From Aestuariivivens marinum (GTDB taxonomy: Bacteria; Bacteroidota; Bacteroidia; Flavobacteriales; Flavobacteriaceae), in NCBI RefSeq assembly GCF_022662175.1, contig NZ_JAKMCR010000005.1, forward strand, positions 95,829 through 159,828: a stretch of DNA of 64,000 nucleotides. Reading direction: 5' to 3'. This document shows positions 28,427-37,319 of the stretch, piece by piece. The translations under genes and the position numbers were made by a program. How positions within the stretch are numbered: the stretch's first letter is position 1; every line of letters starts with the position of its first letter. The notes beneath the pieces were generated by a model. The model saw nothing but the letters and a program-made list of their open reading frames with translations. It had not been told where the DNA came from and did not search any database.

Positions 28427-29724
28427 ACGATCTCTGCATATAGGTCGAAATCTCCTGCATTTGTGATGCTAACATCATAAAACTCACCTGTCTTTAAGTA
28501 GGTTTTTGATGCATCTATGAGCACCTCATTATCGACATCGGGTGAGTCAAATTCTGTACGTCCCACAAAATAACCACCTTCCATTCTATCAATAATCACT
28601 TTAAAAGTCTTACCTATTTTTTCTTGGTTCAATTCCCAAGAGATTTGTGATTGAATTTCCATGATTTCATTGGCTCGTTCTTGCTTAACCTCCTCGGGCA
28701 CATCATCCTTTAAAGTAAAGGCATGCGTATTTTCTTCATGAGAATAGGTAAAACAGCCCAGGCGTTCAAAACGCATATCCCTTACCCATTGCTTTAATAT
28801 TTGAAAATCTTCTTCGGTCTCTCCTGGATAGCCTACTATTAAGGTGGTTCTTACAGCCATGTCTGGCACCATTTCTCTAAACTGCCGTAGCAACTTTATC
28901 GTTTTTTCCTTAGTCGTGCCACGACGCATACTTTTTAATATATTATCTGAAATATGCTGCAAGGGAATATCTAAATAGCTACAAATTTTAGGCTCACGAT
29001 TCATAATTTCCAAAACATCCATAGGAAATCCTGTTGGAAAGGCATAATGCAAACGAATCCACTCAATTCCTTCAACATTTACCAAAGCTTCAAGAAGCTC
29101 GGCTAAATTTCTTTTCTTGTATAAATCCAACCCATAATAGGTTAAATCCTGTGCAATAAGAATAAGTTCCTTAACGCCTTTAGTTGCTAATTTTTCAGCT
29201 TCAATAATAATTTCTTCTATAGGTGTACTTCTATGTTTACCACGCATTAATGGAATGGCGCAAAACGAACAAGGTCTATCACAGCCTTCCGCTATTTTTA
29301 AATAGGCATAATTTTTAGGTGTTGTGGTTAAACGTTCACCAATAAGTTCATGCCTATAATCTGCCCCTAAAACCTTTAACAAACCTGGTAATTCTGTAGT
29401 TCCAAAATATTGGTCGACATTAGGTATTTCTTTTTGCAAATCTGGCTTATAACGCTCCGATAGACACCCGGTCACAAAAACTTTATCGATTTCACCTTCT
29501 TCTTTCTTTTGAACATATTCAAGTATTGTATTAACACTTTCCTCTTTGGCATTATTAATAAAGCCGCAAGTGTTAATAACAATTATGTTCCCTTCTTGTT
29601 CATGCACAACATCTTTACCGCTAGCTTTTAGTTGCCCCATAAGCACTTCGCTGTCGTAAACATTTTTACTACAACCCAGTGTCACCACATTAATCCTGTT
29701 CTTTTTAAGTGATTTTGTCCTCAT
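28423..29724 (-). CDS. rimO: Ribosomal protein S12 methylthiotransferase RimO
   Basis: A 433-residue radical-SAM enzyme that adds a methylthio group to an Asp of ribosomal protein S12. The N-terminal UPF0004 domain has VTLGCSKNVYDSE and further Cys residues. The radical-SAM cluster CxxxCxxC is CDRPCSFC. A TRAM domain forms the C-terminus. Length and motifs are normal. Overlaps the convergent gene by 4 bp. Confidence 0.96.
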   Translation of the reverse strand: MRTKSLKKNRINVVTLGCSKNVYDSEVLMGQLKASGKDVVHEQEGNIIVINTCGFINNAKEESVNTILEYVQKKEEGEIDKVFVTGCLSERYKPDLQKEIPNVDQYFGTTELPGLLKVLGADYRHELIGERLTTTPKNYAYLKIAEGCDRPCSFCAIPLMRGKHRSTPIEEIIIEAEKLATKGVKELILIAQDLTYYGLDLYKKRNLAELLEALVNVEGIEWIRLHYAFPTGFPMDVLEIMNREPKICSYLDIPLQHISDNILKSMRRGTTKEKTIKLLRQFREMVPDMAVRTTLIVGYPGETEEDFQILKQWVRDMRFERLGCFTYSHEENTHAFTLKDDVPEEVKQERANEIMEIQSQISWELNQEKIGKTFKVIIDRMEGGYFVGRTEFDSPDVDNEVLIDASKTYLKTGEFYDVSITNAGDFDLYAEIV

Positions 29725-29791
29725 GCCCTTATTTTAAGGCTGCAAAGATACACAAAGGATATGGACTTTAAATAAATTAGTGTTCTACTAG

Positions 29792-30220
29792 CTAATTCCT
29801 TTCTTTAAAAGGTACTATAATACCTTTTTCCAAATAGTTTTTTAAACCATTAAGCAATATGGCCCAACAAAACGAAGCAATCTTAAAATGATTATTGATT
29901 TCTTTCCAACCGATATGGCTAAACTCAACATGAGTTTTTCCGTCTATTTCTTCCAAATTAAAACCAAAAGTAGTTGGTAACCAGTCTGTATCACACTTGG
30001 TCATCTTAAAATGAATAGACTTATCTGTTTCTAACTTTGAGATTTTGCAATACCAATCATATTGATCGGTAAAGTTTAGATTATAAGTTTCTCCTAATTT
30101 CGCTATACCTGAACTTTTGAGCGTCCACCAATTATCAAGATGTTTCGGTTGTGAAACAGCATGAAAGACTTGCTTTGAAGGTACACTTATATTAAAGTTG
30201 TGGTATATTTTGAAACTCAT
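29792..30220 (-). CDS. SRPBCC / AHSA1-type domain protein
   Basis: A 142-residue soluble protein starting MSFKIYHNFNISVPSKQVFH, with HLDNWWT and a C-terminal long helix, typical of START/Bet v1-like SRPBCC proteins related to the Aha1 C-terminal domain. These bind hydrophobic ligands in a deep cavity, but the ligand is unknown. It lies between rimO and ftsY on the same strand, with modest gaps. Confidence 0.82.
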   Translation of the reverse strand: MSFKIYHNFNISVPSKQVFHAVSQPKHLDNWWTLKSSGIAKLGETYNLNFTDQYDWYCKISKLETDKSIHFKMTKCDTDWLPTTFGFNLEEIDGKTHVEFSHIGWKEINNHFKIASFCWAILLNGLKNYLEKGIIVPFKERN

Positions 30221-30281
30221 AATCTAAAATTATGAAAAAATATTGATTAAGGGCTAGCACTAAATATGATGCTAATGAGTT

Positions 30282-31235
30282 TTATTTAAAGAAGGAATCT
30301 ACAAATTCATATTTGTTAAATACTTGTAAATCATCAATACCTTCTCCAACCCCTATATATTTTACTGGGATTTTAAACTGGTCACTAATACCTATAACAA
30401 CTCCTCCTTTAGCAGTACCATCTAATTTGGTCACCGCTAAAGATGTAACTTCGGTAGCCGCAGTAAATTGTTTGGCCTGTTCGAAAGCATTTTGTCCGGT
30501 TGAGCCATCTAACACCAATAAGACATCATGTGGGGCATCGGGAATTACTTTTTGCATGACTCGCTTCACTTTAGTAAGCTCGTTCATTAAATTAACTTTG
30601 TTATGTAATCGTCCAGCCGTATCTATAATCACCACTTCTGCATTATGGGATACAGCACTTTTAAGGGTGTCGAAAGCCACAGATGCTGGGTCACTCCCCA
30701 TATTTTGTTTGACTATTGGAACCTCTACACGATCAGCCCAAACCTGTAATTGATCTATCGCAGCTGCTCTAAAGGTATCGGCCGCTCCTAGAACTACTTT
30801 TAAACCTTGCTTTTTAAACTGACTAGCCAATTTACCTATGGTTGTTGTTTTGCCCACACCATTTACCCCGACAACCATGATAACATAAGGTTTTTTATCT
30901 TTTGGAATGGCAAACTCCGATTCTTCTCCAACATTGGTTTCACTCAATAAACCTGCAATTTCTTCACGTAAAATTTGGTTCAACTCCTCAGTTCCTAAAT
31001 ATTTGTCTTTGGACACACGCTCTTCAATACGCTCTATTATTTTAAGCGTGGTTTCTACACCTACATCACTTGTAACCAAAACCTCTTCTAGATTATCCAA
31101 AACCTCATCATCTACTTTGGATTTTCCAGCGACAGCTTTACTTAATTTATCAAAGAAACTTGATTTTGTTTTTTCCAATCCTTTATCTAGTGTTTCCTTT
31201 TTTTCTGAAGAAAATATTTTTTTAAAAAAACTCAT
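30282..31235 (-). CDS. ftsY: Signal recognition particle receptor FtsY
   Basis: A 317-residue SRP-type GTPase that docks SRP-ribosome complexes at the membrane. It has an N domain, Walker A GVNGVGKTTTIGKLA, DTFRAAA, DTAGR and TKLDGTAKGG. The N-terminal A domain is very short, as in many Bacteroidota. A terminator at 31428-31462 separates it from the upstream ribosomal-protein operon, so it probably has its own promoter. Confidence 0.97.
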   Translation of the reverse strand: MSFFKKIFSSEKKETLDKGLEKTKSSFFDKLSKAVAGKSKVDDEVLDNLEEVLVTSDVGVETTLKIIERIEERVSKDKYLGTEELNQILREEIAGLLSETNVGEESEFAIPKDKKPYVIMVVGVNGVGKTTTIGKLASQFKKQGLKVVLGAADTFRAAAIDQLQVWADRVEVPIVKQNMGSDPASVAFDTLKSAVSHNAEVVIIDTAGRLHNKVNLMNELTKVKRVMQKVIPDAPHDVLLVLDGSTGQNAFEQAKQFTAATEVTSLAVTKLDGTAKGGVVIGISDQFKIPVKYIGVGEGIDDLQVFNKYEFVDSFFK

Positions 31236-31427
31236 TAAATTAAAGTTTATAAGGTTTATGAGTTTAAATGCTTATTTGTATAAACTCTGTTTTGCGTTAT
31301 GAATTGCAGCAAGCTACCATGTATCGACCTTGATCTTGTTTCAGGGTAACTCCCAATTTACCATTGTCAATTATTATTCCACAGTTTTTTACTGCTATAA
31401 TGGCAGTAAATTTACTAAAATATAAGT

Positions 31428-31462
31428 ATAAAAAAAGCTGCTTTCAAAATTGAAAGCAGCTT
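31428..31462 (-). terminator. Terminator of the rpmB-rpmG-DUF4295 operon
   Basis: On the minus strand a perfect 12-bp stem (AAGCTGCTTTCA / TGAAAGCAGCTT), 4-nt loop, then TTTTTT. It lies just downstream of the DUF4295 gene. Confidence 0.85.
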
Positions 31463-31485
31463 ACTTATATTATGAAGTATGCGAC

Positions 31486-31638
31486 TTATTTCTTGTTTAA
31501 AAAGTCATTTACTAAATCTGGGCTCATAATAGACTCTACAAACATGTAGGCCCCTGTTTTTGGAGACTTAACCATTTTTATAGCCTTTGTTAATCTTTTA
31601 GATCCTGTCTGTAACGATGCTACTGCTTTCTTTGCCAT
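31486..31638 (-). CDS. DUF4295 family protein (ribosome-associated small protein of Bacteroidota)
   Basis: A 50-residue basic protein: MAKKAVASLQTGSKRLTKAI, then KMVKSPKTGAYMFVESIMSP and an FLNKK tail. It is translated from the ATG at 31636-31638 and stops at TAA 31486-31488. It lies 6 bp downstream of rpmG. This matches the small DUF4295 family that sits next to L33 and L28 across Bacteroidota; a ribosomal role is inferred from that setting. Confidence 0.9.
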   Translation of the reverse strand: MAKKAVASLQTGSKRLTKAIKMVKSPKTGAYMFVESIMSPDLVNDFLNKK

Positions 31639-31644
31639 GACTTA

Positions 31645-31827
31645 TTATTTTATCTCTTTGTGAACGGTCATACGCTTAAGGATAGGATTAAATTTTTTAA
31701 TCTCCATTCTATCTGGCGTATTCTTTTTATTTTTAGTTGTAATGTATCTAGATGTTCCTGGTTGTCCAGATTCTTTATGCTCTGTACATTCTAAGATTAC
31801 CTGTATTCTATTTCCTTTTTTTGCCAT
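31645..31827 (-). CDS. rpmG: 50S ribosomal protein L33
   Basis: A 60-residue large-subunit protein, [20 protein letters not shown] onward, with [19 protein letters not shown] in the middle. The family's zinc cysteines are largely absent (only one Cys), so this is the C-minus, zinc-independent form. It is the second gene of the L28-L33-DUF4295 operon. Confidence 0.96.
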   Translation of the reverse strand: MAKKGNRIQVILECTEHKESGQPGTSRYITTKNKKNTPDRMEIKKFNPILKRMTVHKEIK

Positions 31828-31851
31828 CTTAATTTATTTTAAATACAGCTG

Positions 31852-32088
31852 TTATTTTAAAAAACCTTTTGATTTTGCTTGTTTAATTGCCTCAGAAATA
31901 CCTATTTTATTTATAGTTTTTAAAGCAGAAGTAGAAACCTTTAAAGTTATCCATTTATCTTCTTCTGGAATGTAAAAACGTTTCTTAACTAAATTAGCAT
32001 CAAACTTGCGTTTAGTTCTATTCAATGCATGAGACACATTGTTACCAACCATTGCCTTCTTTCCTGTAAGTTCACAAACTCTTGACAT
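31852..32088 (-). CDS. rpmB: 50S ribosomal protein L28
   Basis: A 78-residue large-subunit protein: MSRVCELTGKKAMVGNNVSH, then ALNRTKRKFDANLVKKRFYI. It is the first gene of the operon, with a good promoter 42-71 bp upstream of its ATG. Confidence 0.97.
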   Translation of the reverse strand: MSRVCELTGKKAMVGNNVSHALNRTKRKFDANLVKKRFYIPEEDKWITLKVSTSALKTINKIGISEAIKQAKSKGFLK

Positions 32089-32129
32089 TATTTCTACCTT
32101 TAAATTTGTTGTTGTCTAAAAACGAGGTG

Positions 32130-32159
32130 CAAATATACTAAATCTTTATTTTATAGCAA
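32130..32159 (-). promoter_or_regulatory. Promoter of the rpmB operon
   Basis: On the minus strand TTG (32157-32159), 19 bp, TATATTTG (32130-32137) matches the Bacteroidota -33/-7 consensus. The leader would be about 36 nt. Confidence 0.55.
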
Positions 32160-32171
32160 TCTAATTTTTTA

Positions 32172-33422
32172 TCAATTTTTAAAAATTTCTTTTTGCAACA
32201 TTTCCAAAGCTTTTGATACAGCTTTTCCTATTACTTTAGCACGATAATTTCCAAAATTAAATCTTTCGGAGTATACACTATTTTTTGTTGCTATAGCAAT
32301 AAACACAGTACCTACTTCGGCATTGGAATCTCCTTTGGTGGGCCCTGCGCTTCCTGTAGTAGCAATGGCATAATCTGCTTTATATAATCGCAATACATGC
32401 ACAGCCATGGCCTGAGCAACTTGTTCACTAACCACAGAATATTCTTTTATTATTGTTTCTGAAACACCCAAAACATCTATTTTAGATTGTGTTGAGTAGG
32501 TCACCACACCTCCTTTTAAATATTGTGAAGCTCCAGCTATTGAAGTAAACAACTGCGCCAACTTTCCTCCCGTACAACTTTCTGCTATAGCCAAAGATTT
32601 TCCTAATGCTGTAAGTTTTTTGGCAATAATAGCTTCTTCATTACCATCCTCATCTTCAAAACCAAAAAACTCCTTTTCTATTAAAGGGATTAACCTACTT
32701 ATTTGTTCATCTACTTCATTTTTTATGTTTTGTTCATCATAACCTCTGGCTGATAAACGCAACCTCATCTTCCCCAAACTGGGCAAATAAGCCAATTTTA
32801 TATGCTTTGGCAACGCATCTTCCCAAGATTCAATACGATTAGCCAAGGTACTTTCTCCTAATCCGTAAACCAATACCGTTTTATGTAAAATAAAAGGACA
32901 GTGGTATTTGTCCTTTAACTTGGAAATGACATCTTGTGTTAATAAAGCTTTCATTTCGTAGGGTACCCCTGGTAGCGATATAAAGGTCTTGTTTTCTTTT
33001 TCTAACCACATTCCCGGTGCCGTTCCCAAGGTATTCATCAACACTTTGGCTTTTGTAGGTACTAATGCCTGATCCTTATTTACCTGAAGAAGTGTTTGTC
33101 TATTGTATTGTTTCCATAATGATTCTATGTTTTTTAAAACGGAAACATCTAGAACTAAGTTATCGTTAAAATATTCGGCAATTGTTTTTTTGGTAATATC
33201 ATCTTTTGTAGGCCCCAAACCACCTGTAATTATAATTATGTCAACATGGTTTTCGGCATCCTTTAAGGCCTGTAAAATATGATCTCTATCATCTTGAATT
33301 GAAGTAATTTGATATACAGATACCCCTATTTTATTAAGCTCTTTAGCAATAAATGCTGAATTTGTATCAATTACCTGACCAATGAGAAGTTCGTCGCCAA
33401 TGGTAATTATTTCGGCCTGCAT
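32172..33422 (-). CDS. cinA: CinA family nicotinamide-nucleotide amidohydrolase
   Basis: A 416-residue protein. The N-terminal MoCF/COG1058 domain starts AEIITIGDELLIGQVIDTNS, with GGLGPTKDD. The C-terminal amidohydrolase domain has AESCTGGKLAQLFTSIAGAS and ATTGSAGPTKGDSNAEVGTV. CinA-type enzymes deamidate NMN in the pyridine-nucleotide cycle. The start overlaps the Hpt stop by one base (TAATG). It is last in the exonuclease-FAH-Hpt-cinA operon. Confidence 0.93.
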   Translation of the reverse strand: MQAEIITIGDELLIGQVIDTNSAFIAKELNKIGVSVYQITSIQDDRDHILQALKDAENHVDIIIITGGLGPTKDDITKKTIAEYFNDNLVLDVSVLKNIESLWKQYNRQTLLQVNKDQALVPTKAKVLMNTLGTAPGMWLEKENKTFISLPGVPYEMKALLTQDVISKLKDKYHCPFILHKTVLVYGLGESTLANRIESWEDALPKHIKLAYLPSLGKMRLRLSARGYDEQNIKNEVDEQISRLIPLIEKEFFGFEDEDGNEEAIIAKKLTALGKSLAIAESCTGGKLAQLFTSIAGASQYLKGGVVTYSTQSKIDVLGVSETIIKEYSVVSEQVAQAMAVHVLRLYKADYAIATTGSAGPTKGDSNAEVGTVFIAIATKNSVYSERFNFGNYRAKVIGKAVSKALEMLQKEIFKN

Positions 33423-33763
33423 TACAAATTAAAATCAGACTTTATTTCTGTTAATGCATGATCTACAGCAGCTGTAACAATATTGAGTTTCTCAGTAATG
33501 TCAACATCAGTTTTTGTAAACTTTCCCCAATCCTGAACCTCAATTAAATCATCTAGAATACCTAGTTCAAACAAATCAATTGTAGGCTTCATTTTATGTG
33601 CTGCTTGATACGCTTCTTGGTAATTTTTTGAAGTGACAGCATCTTTTAAGCGCTCAACATCTTCCGACACTTCTTCAACAAAAGTTTCAGCTAATGTTAA
33701 GATAAAATCCTCATCGTTATCAGCCAACTCACGTACCCTATATAATTTATAATGTTGTTCCAT
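33422..33763 (-). CDS. Orphan Hpt (histidine phosphotransfer) domain protein
   Basis: A 113-residue helical protein. The phospho-accepting His is in AYQAAHKMKPTIDLFE (residue about 57). It belongs to phosphorelay four-helix bundles, but no histidine kinase or response regulator is nearby. It is tightly packed between the FAH and cinA genes (2-bp gap and 1-bp overlap), so it is made together with metabolic enzymes. The partner is unknown. Confidence 0.85.
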   Translation of the reverse strand: MEQHYKLYRVRELADNDEDFILTLAETFVEEVSEDVERLKDAVTSKNYQEAYQAAHKMKPTIDLFELGILDDLIEVQDWGKFTKTDVDITEKLNIVTAAVDHALTEIKSDFNL

Positions 33764-33765
33764 AA

Positions 33766-34377
33766 TTATTTAACTGTTATTGAAAACATTTGTTTGCTTT
33801 CTATAAAACCTATTAGTTTATCGTCGGCTACAACTTTGCCTACGCCAGCAGGTGTGCCCGTAAAGATAACATCTCCAATCTTTAAAGTGAAATATTTTGA
33901 GACATATTCTATCAATTCATCAATTTTCCAAAGCATATGGCTTGTATTTCCATTTTGTACAACAGTATCGTTCTTTTTTAAGGAAAATGAAATGTTGTTT
34001 AAATCTTCAAACCCATTTTTATCGACCCATTGACCAATAACAGCTGCACCATCGAAGGACTTTGACTTTTCCCACGGTAGTCCTTTTGATTTCAATTTCG
34101 CTTGAAGATCACGTGCCGTAAAATCGATACCCAAGCCTATCTCATTATAATATTTGTGGGCAAACTTTTTGTCTATGTATTTACCTATGCGGTTTATCTT
34201 AACCAGTATTTCCAATTCATGGTGCACGTCTTCTGAAAAATCCGGAATAAAAAATGGTTGTCTTTTTAGCAGAATTGCAGTATCTGGCTTGAGAAAGACA
34301 ACTGGCTCTTGTGGTCTTTCGTTTTCCAGTTCCGCAATATGTTCAGCATAATTTCTTCCTATACAGATAATTTTCAT
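33766..34377 (-). CDS. Fumarylacetoacetate hydrolase (FAH) family protein
   Basis: A 203-residue protein with the FAH-fold motifs MKIICIGRNYAEHIAE, EPVVFLKPDTAIL, the metal-binding ELE in HHELEILVKI, GIDFTARDLQ and FTGTPAGVG. Members are hydrolases, decarboxylases or oxaloacetate tautomerases/decarboxylases acting on beta-dicarbonyls. The short single-domain form is usual. The exact substrate is not set. In an operon with an exonuclease upstream (22 bp) and Hpt downstream (2 bp). Confidence 0.88.
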   Translation of the reverse strand: MKIICIGRNYAEHIAELENERPQEPVVFLKPDTAILLKRQPFFIPDFSEDVHHELEILVKINRIGKYIDKKFAHKYYNEIGLGIDFTARDLQAKLKSKGLPWEKSKSFDGAAVIGQWVDKNGFEDLNNISFSLKKNDTVVQNGNTSHMLWKIDELIEYVSKYFTLKIGDVIFTGTPAGVGKVVADDKLIGFIESKQMFSITVK

Positions 34378-34399
34378 GTTTTGGTAAGAATAGTAAGTA

Positions 34400-35176
34400 T
34401 TACAATAATTTGTTATTAAAATTACGCAGCTTTATGGCCGTTAACACTTTTTTTGTATATAATGGAAAATCGGCATTAAGCAACCAGCCAAAATACCCTG
34501 GTTCGTTCTCTAAAATTTCGGTTACTAATTTGCCCTTATGCTTTCCAAAGGAGAAACATTCTTCTCCTTTTTTATTATAAACAATAAAACCTGCAAAATC
34601 CGCAAATTTTTTACGAGAGCTAAACTCTGCTAAAAATTTGGTGTCGTTTTCAATCTCATCGTATTTAGCTATTTGCGCTTTCAATACCTCGTAAGTCGCC
34701 ATGGTATCTGCTTCCGCACTGTGGGCATCTTCTAAATTTTTATCACAATAAAACTTGTAAGCTGCGCCTAATGTTCGTTGTTCCATCTTATGAAAAATAG
34801 TCTGTACATCAATCGTCAACCTATTTTTCATGTCGAAATCCAAATCTGCCCGCAACATCTCCTCTGCCAGCAAGGGAATATCAAAGCGATTGGAATTAAA
34901 TCCTCCTAAATCGGAATCTTTGATTAAGTTATGAACCTCTTTTGCAATGTCCTTGAATGTAGGTTTGTCAATTACATCCTCATCACTTATACCGTGTATA
35001 GCCGTAACCTCCTTGGGAATTGGTATTTCAGGATTCACTAACCAACGATGGTTTTCTTCCTTCCCATTTGGATGCACTTTTAAAACTGCAATTTCCACCA
35101 CACGATCTGTCGTAATATTTACACCAGTCGTTTCTAGGTCGAAAAAGCAGATAGGTTTAGATAAGTTTAATCGCAT
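34400..35176 (-). CDS. 3'-5' exonuclease (DnaQ/DEDD family)
   Basis: A 258-residue protein with an N-terminal DEDDh exonuclease domain: FFDLETTGVN (Exo I), SNRFDIPLLAEEM (Exo II) and AHSAEADTMATYEVL (Exo III, with His and Asp). A C-terminal stretch (CFSFGKHKGKLVTEILENEP, YFGWLL) resembles the DUF3820-like tail. It could act in proofreading, DNA repair or RNA turnover. It heads the exonuclease-FAH-Hpt-cinA operon, behind the E2 terminator. Confidence 0.9.
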   Translation of the reverse strand: MRLNLSKPICFFDLETTGVNITTDRVVEIAVLKVHPNGKEENHRWLVNPEIPIPKEVTAIHGISDEDVIDKPTFKDIAKEVHNLIKDSDLGGFNSNRFDIPLLAEEMLRADLDFDMKNRLTIDVQTIFHKMEQRTLGAAYKFYCDKNLEDAHSAEADTMATYEVLKAQIAKYDEIENDTKFLAEFSSRKKFADFAGFIVYNKKGEECFSFGKHKGKLVTEILENEPGYFGWLLNADFPLYTKKVLTAIKLRNFNNKLL

Positions 35177-35224
35177 GAATTATTTTTTGACTGTAAAGAT
35201 ACTAAACTCAAAAGTCTAGCAAAT

Positions 35225-35250
35225 AAAAAAACCAACCGAAAACGATTGGT
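35225..35250 (-). terminator. Intrinsic terminator after the E2 gene
   Basis: ACCAACCG and CGATTGGT form a stem (one mismatch, AAAA loop), followed on the minus strand by TTTTTT. It separates the E2 gene from the exonuclease operon. Confidence 0.65.
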
Positions 35251-35273
35251 CTTTTTATAAATATTCTAGTCAT

Positions 35274-36590
35274 TTATATTTCCCTGTTTATATCCCAAGC
35301 TTCCAAATAGTCCTTAACCGCTCTAACAAACTGTCCGCCAAGTGCACCATTCACAACACGATGATCGTATGAGTGCGATAAAAACATTTTGTAACGGATA
35401 CCTATAAAATCACCTTCTGAAGTTTCAATTACAGCAGGCACTTTACGTATGGCACCCAAAGCCAAAATCCCTACCTGCGGTTGGTTGATTATAGGTGTTC
35501 CCATAATGCTTCCAAATGTTCCTACATTAGTAACAGTATAAGTACCTCCTTGTATTTCGTCTGGTTTTAATTGGTTCAACCGAGCACGATTTGCCAAGTC
35601 ATTAACCTGTTTGGTCATACCCACCAAATTAAGCTGATCGGCATTTTTAATAACGGGCACAATTAAATTCCCATCGGGAAGCGAAGCTGCCATTCCCAAG
35701 TTGATGTTTTTCTTCTTAATGATAGTATCTCCTTTAACGGAGATATTCATCATAGGAAAATCTCTTAAAGCCTTAGCTATGGCCTCCATGAATATTGGTG
35801 TAAAGGTTAGGTTTTCGCCTTCGCGTTTCATGAAGGTATCCTTAACCTTTTTTCTCCAATTCCAAATTTTGGTAACATCGGCCTCTATAAAACTTTGTAC
35901 ATGTGCAGAGGTTTGAACAGACTCTACCATGTGATGGGCTATAAGTTTACCCATTCTGGTCATTTCTATAATTTCATCCTCTCCACTTGTAACTATTGGC
36001 GCATCAGAAGCTTTAGGCATTTGAATTGGGGGAACTGGAACAATAGGCTTTTGCTCTTGTTGTATTTCCCGAGATTTACCTGCCCTACTTTCAACATAAT
36101 CTAAAATATCATTTTTGGTGACGCGTCCGTCTTTTCCGGTTCCATTAATGGCACCTAGTTCTTCTTGCGACACCCCTTCTTCTTTAGCAATATTTTTAAC
36201 CAATGGTGAATAAAAACGGGAATCATTCGAGGTAAAGGCAGAGCTAACAGTCTCTCTGGCGATAGATATCGTTTGTTCTACATGCTCAACGGGTTGATTG
36301 GTTTCCATTATTTCTGTAGCAATAGACGACGTGGATGGGATATCTTCACCTTCGGTCTCTATAATTGCCAAAACGTCTCCCACTTGAACAACATCATCTA
36401 CATCAAAACGTTTTTCAAGTAAAACACCTTCCACTTCACTGGGCACTTCGCTATCTACCTTATCGGTAGCAATTTCAACAACTGCCTCGTCCAACTCAAT
36501 TGTATCTCCAACTTCTTTTAACCAAGAGGTTATTGTTGCCTCTGCAACACTCTCTCCCATTTTTGGTAACCTAAGCTCAAACTTTGCCAT
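35274..36590 (-). CDS. Dihydrolipoamide acyltransferase E2 component of a 2-oxo acid dehydrogenase complex
   Basis: A 438-residue protein. The lipoyl domain has the attachment Lys in EIATDKVDSEVPS (about residue 43). A peripheral-subunit-binding domain follows (YSPLVKNIAKEEGVSQEELG, about 131-150). The catalytic acyltransferase domain ends SHSYDHRVVNGALGGQFV with the active-site His. The single lipoyl domain and a proline/glutamine-rich linker fit the branched-chain or mixed type E2 of Bacteroidota. E1 and E3 genes are not adjacent. It is monocistronic. Confidence 0.92.
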   Translation of the reverse strand: MAKFELRLPKMGESVAEATITSWLKEVGDTIELDEAVVEIATDKVDSEVPSEVEGVLLEKRFDVDDVVQVGDVLAIIETEGEDIPSTSSIATEIMETNQPVEHVEQTISIARETVSSAFTSNDSRFYSPLVKNIAKEEGVSQEELGAINGTGKDGRVTKNDILDYVESRAGKSREIQQEQKPIVPVPPIQMPKASDAPIVTSGEDEIIEMTRMGKLIAHHMVESVQTSAHVQSFIEADVTKIWNWRKKVKDTFMKREGENLTFTPIFMEAIAKALRDFPMMNISVKGDTIIKKKNINLGMAASLPDGNLIVPVIKNADQLNLVGMTKQVNDLANRARLNQLKPDEIQGGTYTVTNVGTFGSIMGTPIINQPQVGILALGAIRKVPAVIETSEGDFIGIRYKMFLSHSYDHRVVNGALGGQFVRAVKDYLEAWDINREI

Positions 36591-36695
36591 ATATTTAACG
36601 TAATGCTCGATTTTTTAATTTCGTTTGCAAAATTAATAAAAAACCACAGCTTTGTTTAATTATTCTCCACAAAAACTTTCTGTCAAATTCTACAA

Positions 36696-37319
36696 TTAGC
36701 CATAGTTAGCAACCTTATAATCTATTTCAAGTGCTTGTAACATTTTTTCAAATCGTATGTTAGGATTAACAATAATATTTCTTTTCGAAATCTTAATTAA
36801 TGGCAAATCATCAACATGATCTGTAATTAAAAGATCGACAGAATCCAGGCCCTTAGTTTTCAAATAACTTAAAACATTTTCCTTTTTATTTTCCTTTGAG
36901 TTTTCATATTCTTTATGATATCTTGAATTTGGATTTTTGGTAGCTATACAAACATCAAACCCCTGTTCTTTTGCTATTATTCTTGAATAAATTTCCGGAG
37001 CCGCCGTAGCCAACACTTTCAAGTTGTATTTTTGACTTTGCAATACCATGATATTGCGCTTATAAATACATAAAGAACTAACAAAATCACTCTTATCTAT
37101 ATAAGATCTATTAGCAATAAAACTAAGGAAATAGAACTTTAATTCAGCATGACCAATAATTCTAATTAACCTCATAATAATTAAAAAAAGTACTTGAAAA
37201 GATAGAATTATATCGACATTCATAATGCTACGTATCCATACGTATTTAATAAATTGACGAAAAGTATTGGTCGCATAAAGCGTTCCGTCTAAATCAACTA
37301 CTAAAACTCTAATTTTCAA
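36696..37319 (-). CDS. HAD-superfamily hydrolase (phosphatase)
   Basis: A 207-residue protein. Motif I is DLDGTL (residues 9-14), motif II is the Thr in LATAAP, and the acidic motif IV is ITDHVDDLPLI. A hydrophobic cap region (about residues 20-60) could associate with membrane. The start is a TTG; there is no in-frame ATG nearby, and the start overlaps the end of the phosphoribosyltransferase gene by 11 bp. Extremely AT-rich compared with neighbours. Substrate unknown; a phosphoserine-phosphatase-like or sugar-phosphate role is possible. Confidence 0.82.
   Translation of the reverse strand: MKIRVLVVDLDGTLYATNTFRQFIKYVWIRSIMNVDIILSFQVLFLIIMRLIRIIGHAELKFYFLSFIANRSYIDKSDFVSSLCIYKRNIMVLQSQKYNLKVLATAAPEIYSRIIAKEQGFDVCIATKNPNSRYHKEYENSKENKKENVLSYLKTKGLDSVDLLITDHVDDLPLIKISKRNIIVNPNIRFEKMLQALEIDYKVANYG

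Noticed and set aside
30313..30753. Long plus-strand ORF (146 codons) opposite ftsY
   Set aside because: It is the antisense shadow of the conserved FtsY GTPase domain, with no motif of its own; the same applies to antisense ORFs within the nitronate monooxygenase, fasciclin, DUF819 and OmpA genes.
37309..37319. Possible programmed frameshift fusing the phosphoribosyltransferase and HAD genes
   Set aside because: The overlap contains a T-run, but the downstream frame begins at a good HAD N-terminus with a TTG start and both proteins look complete.
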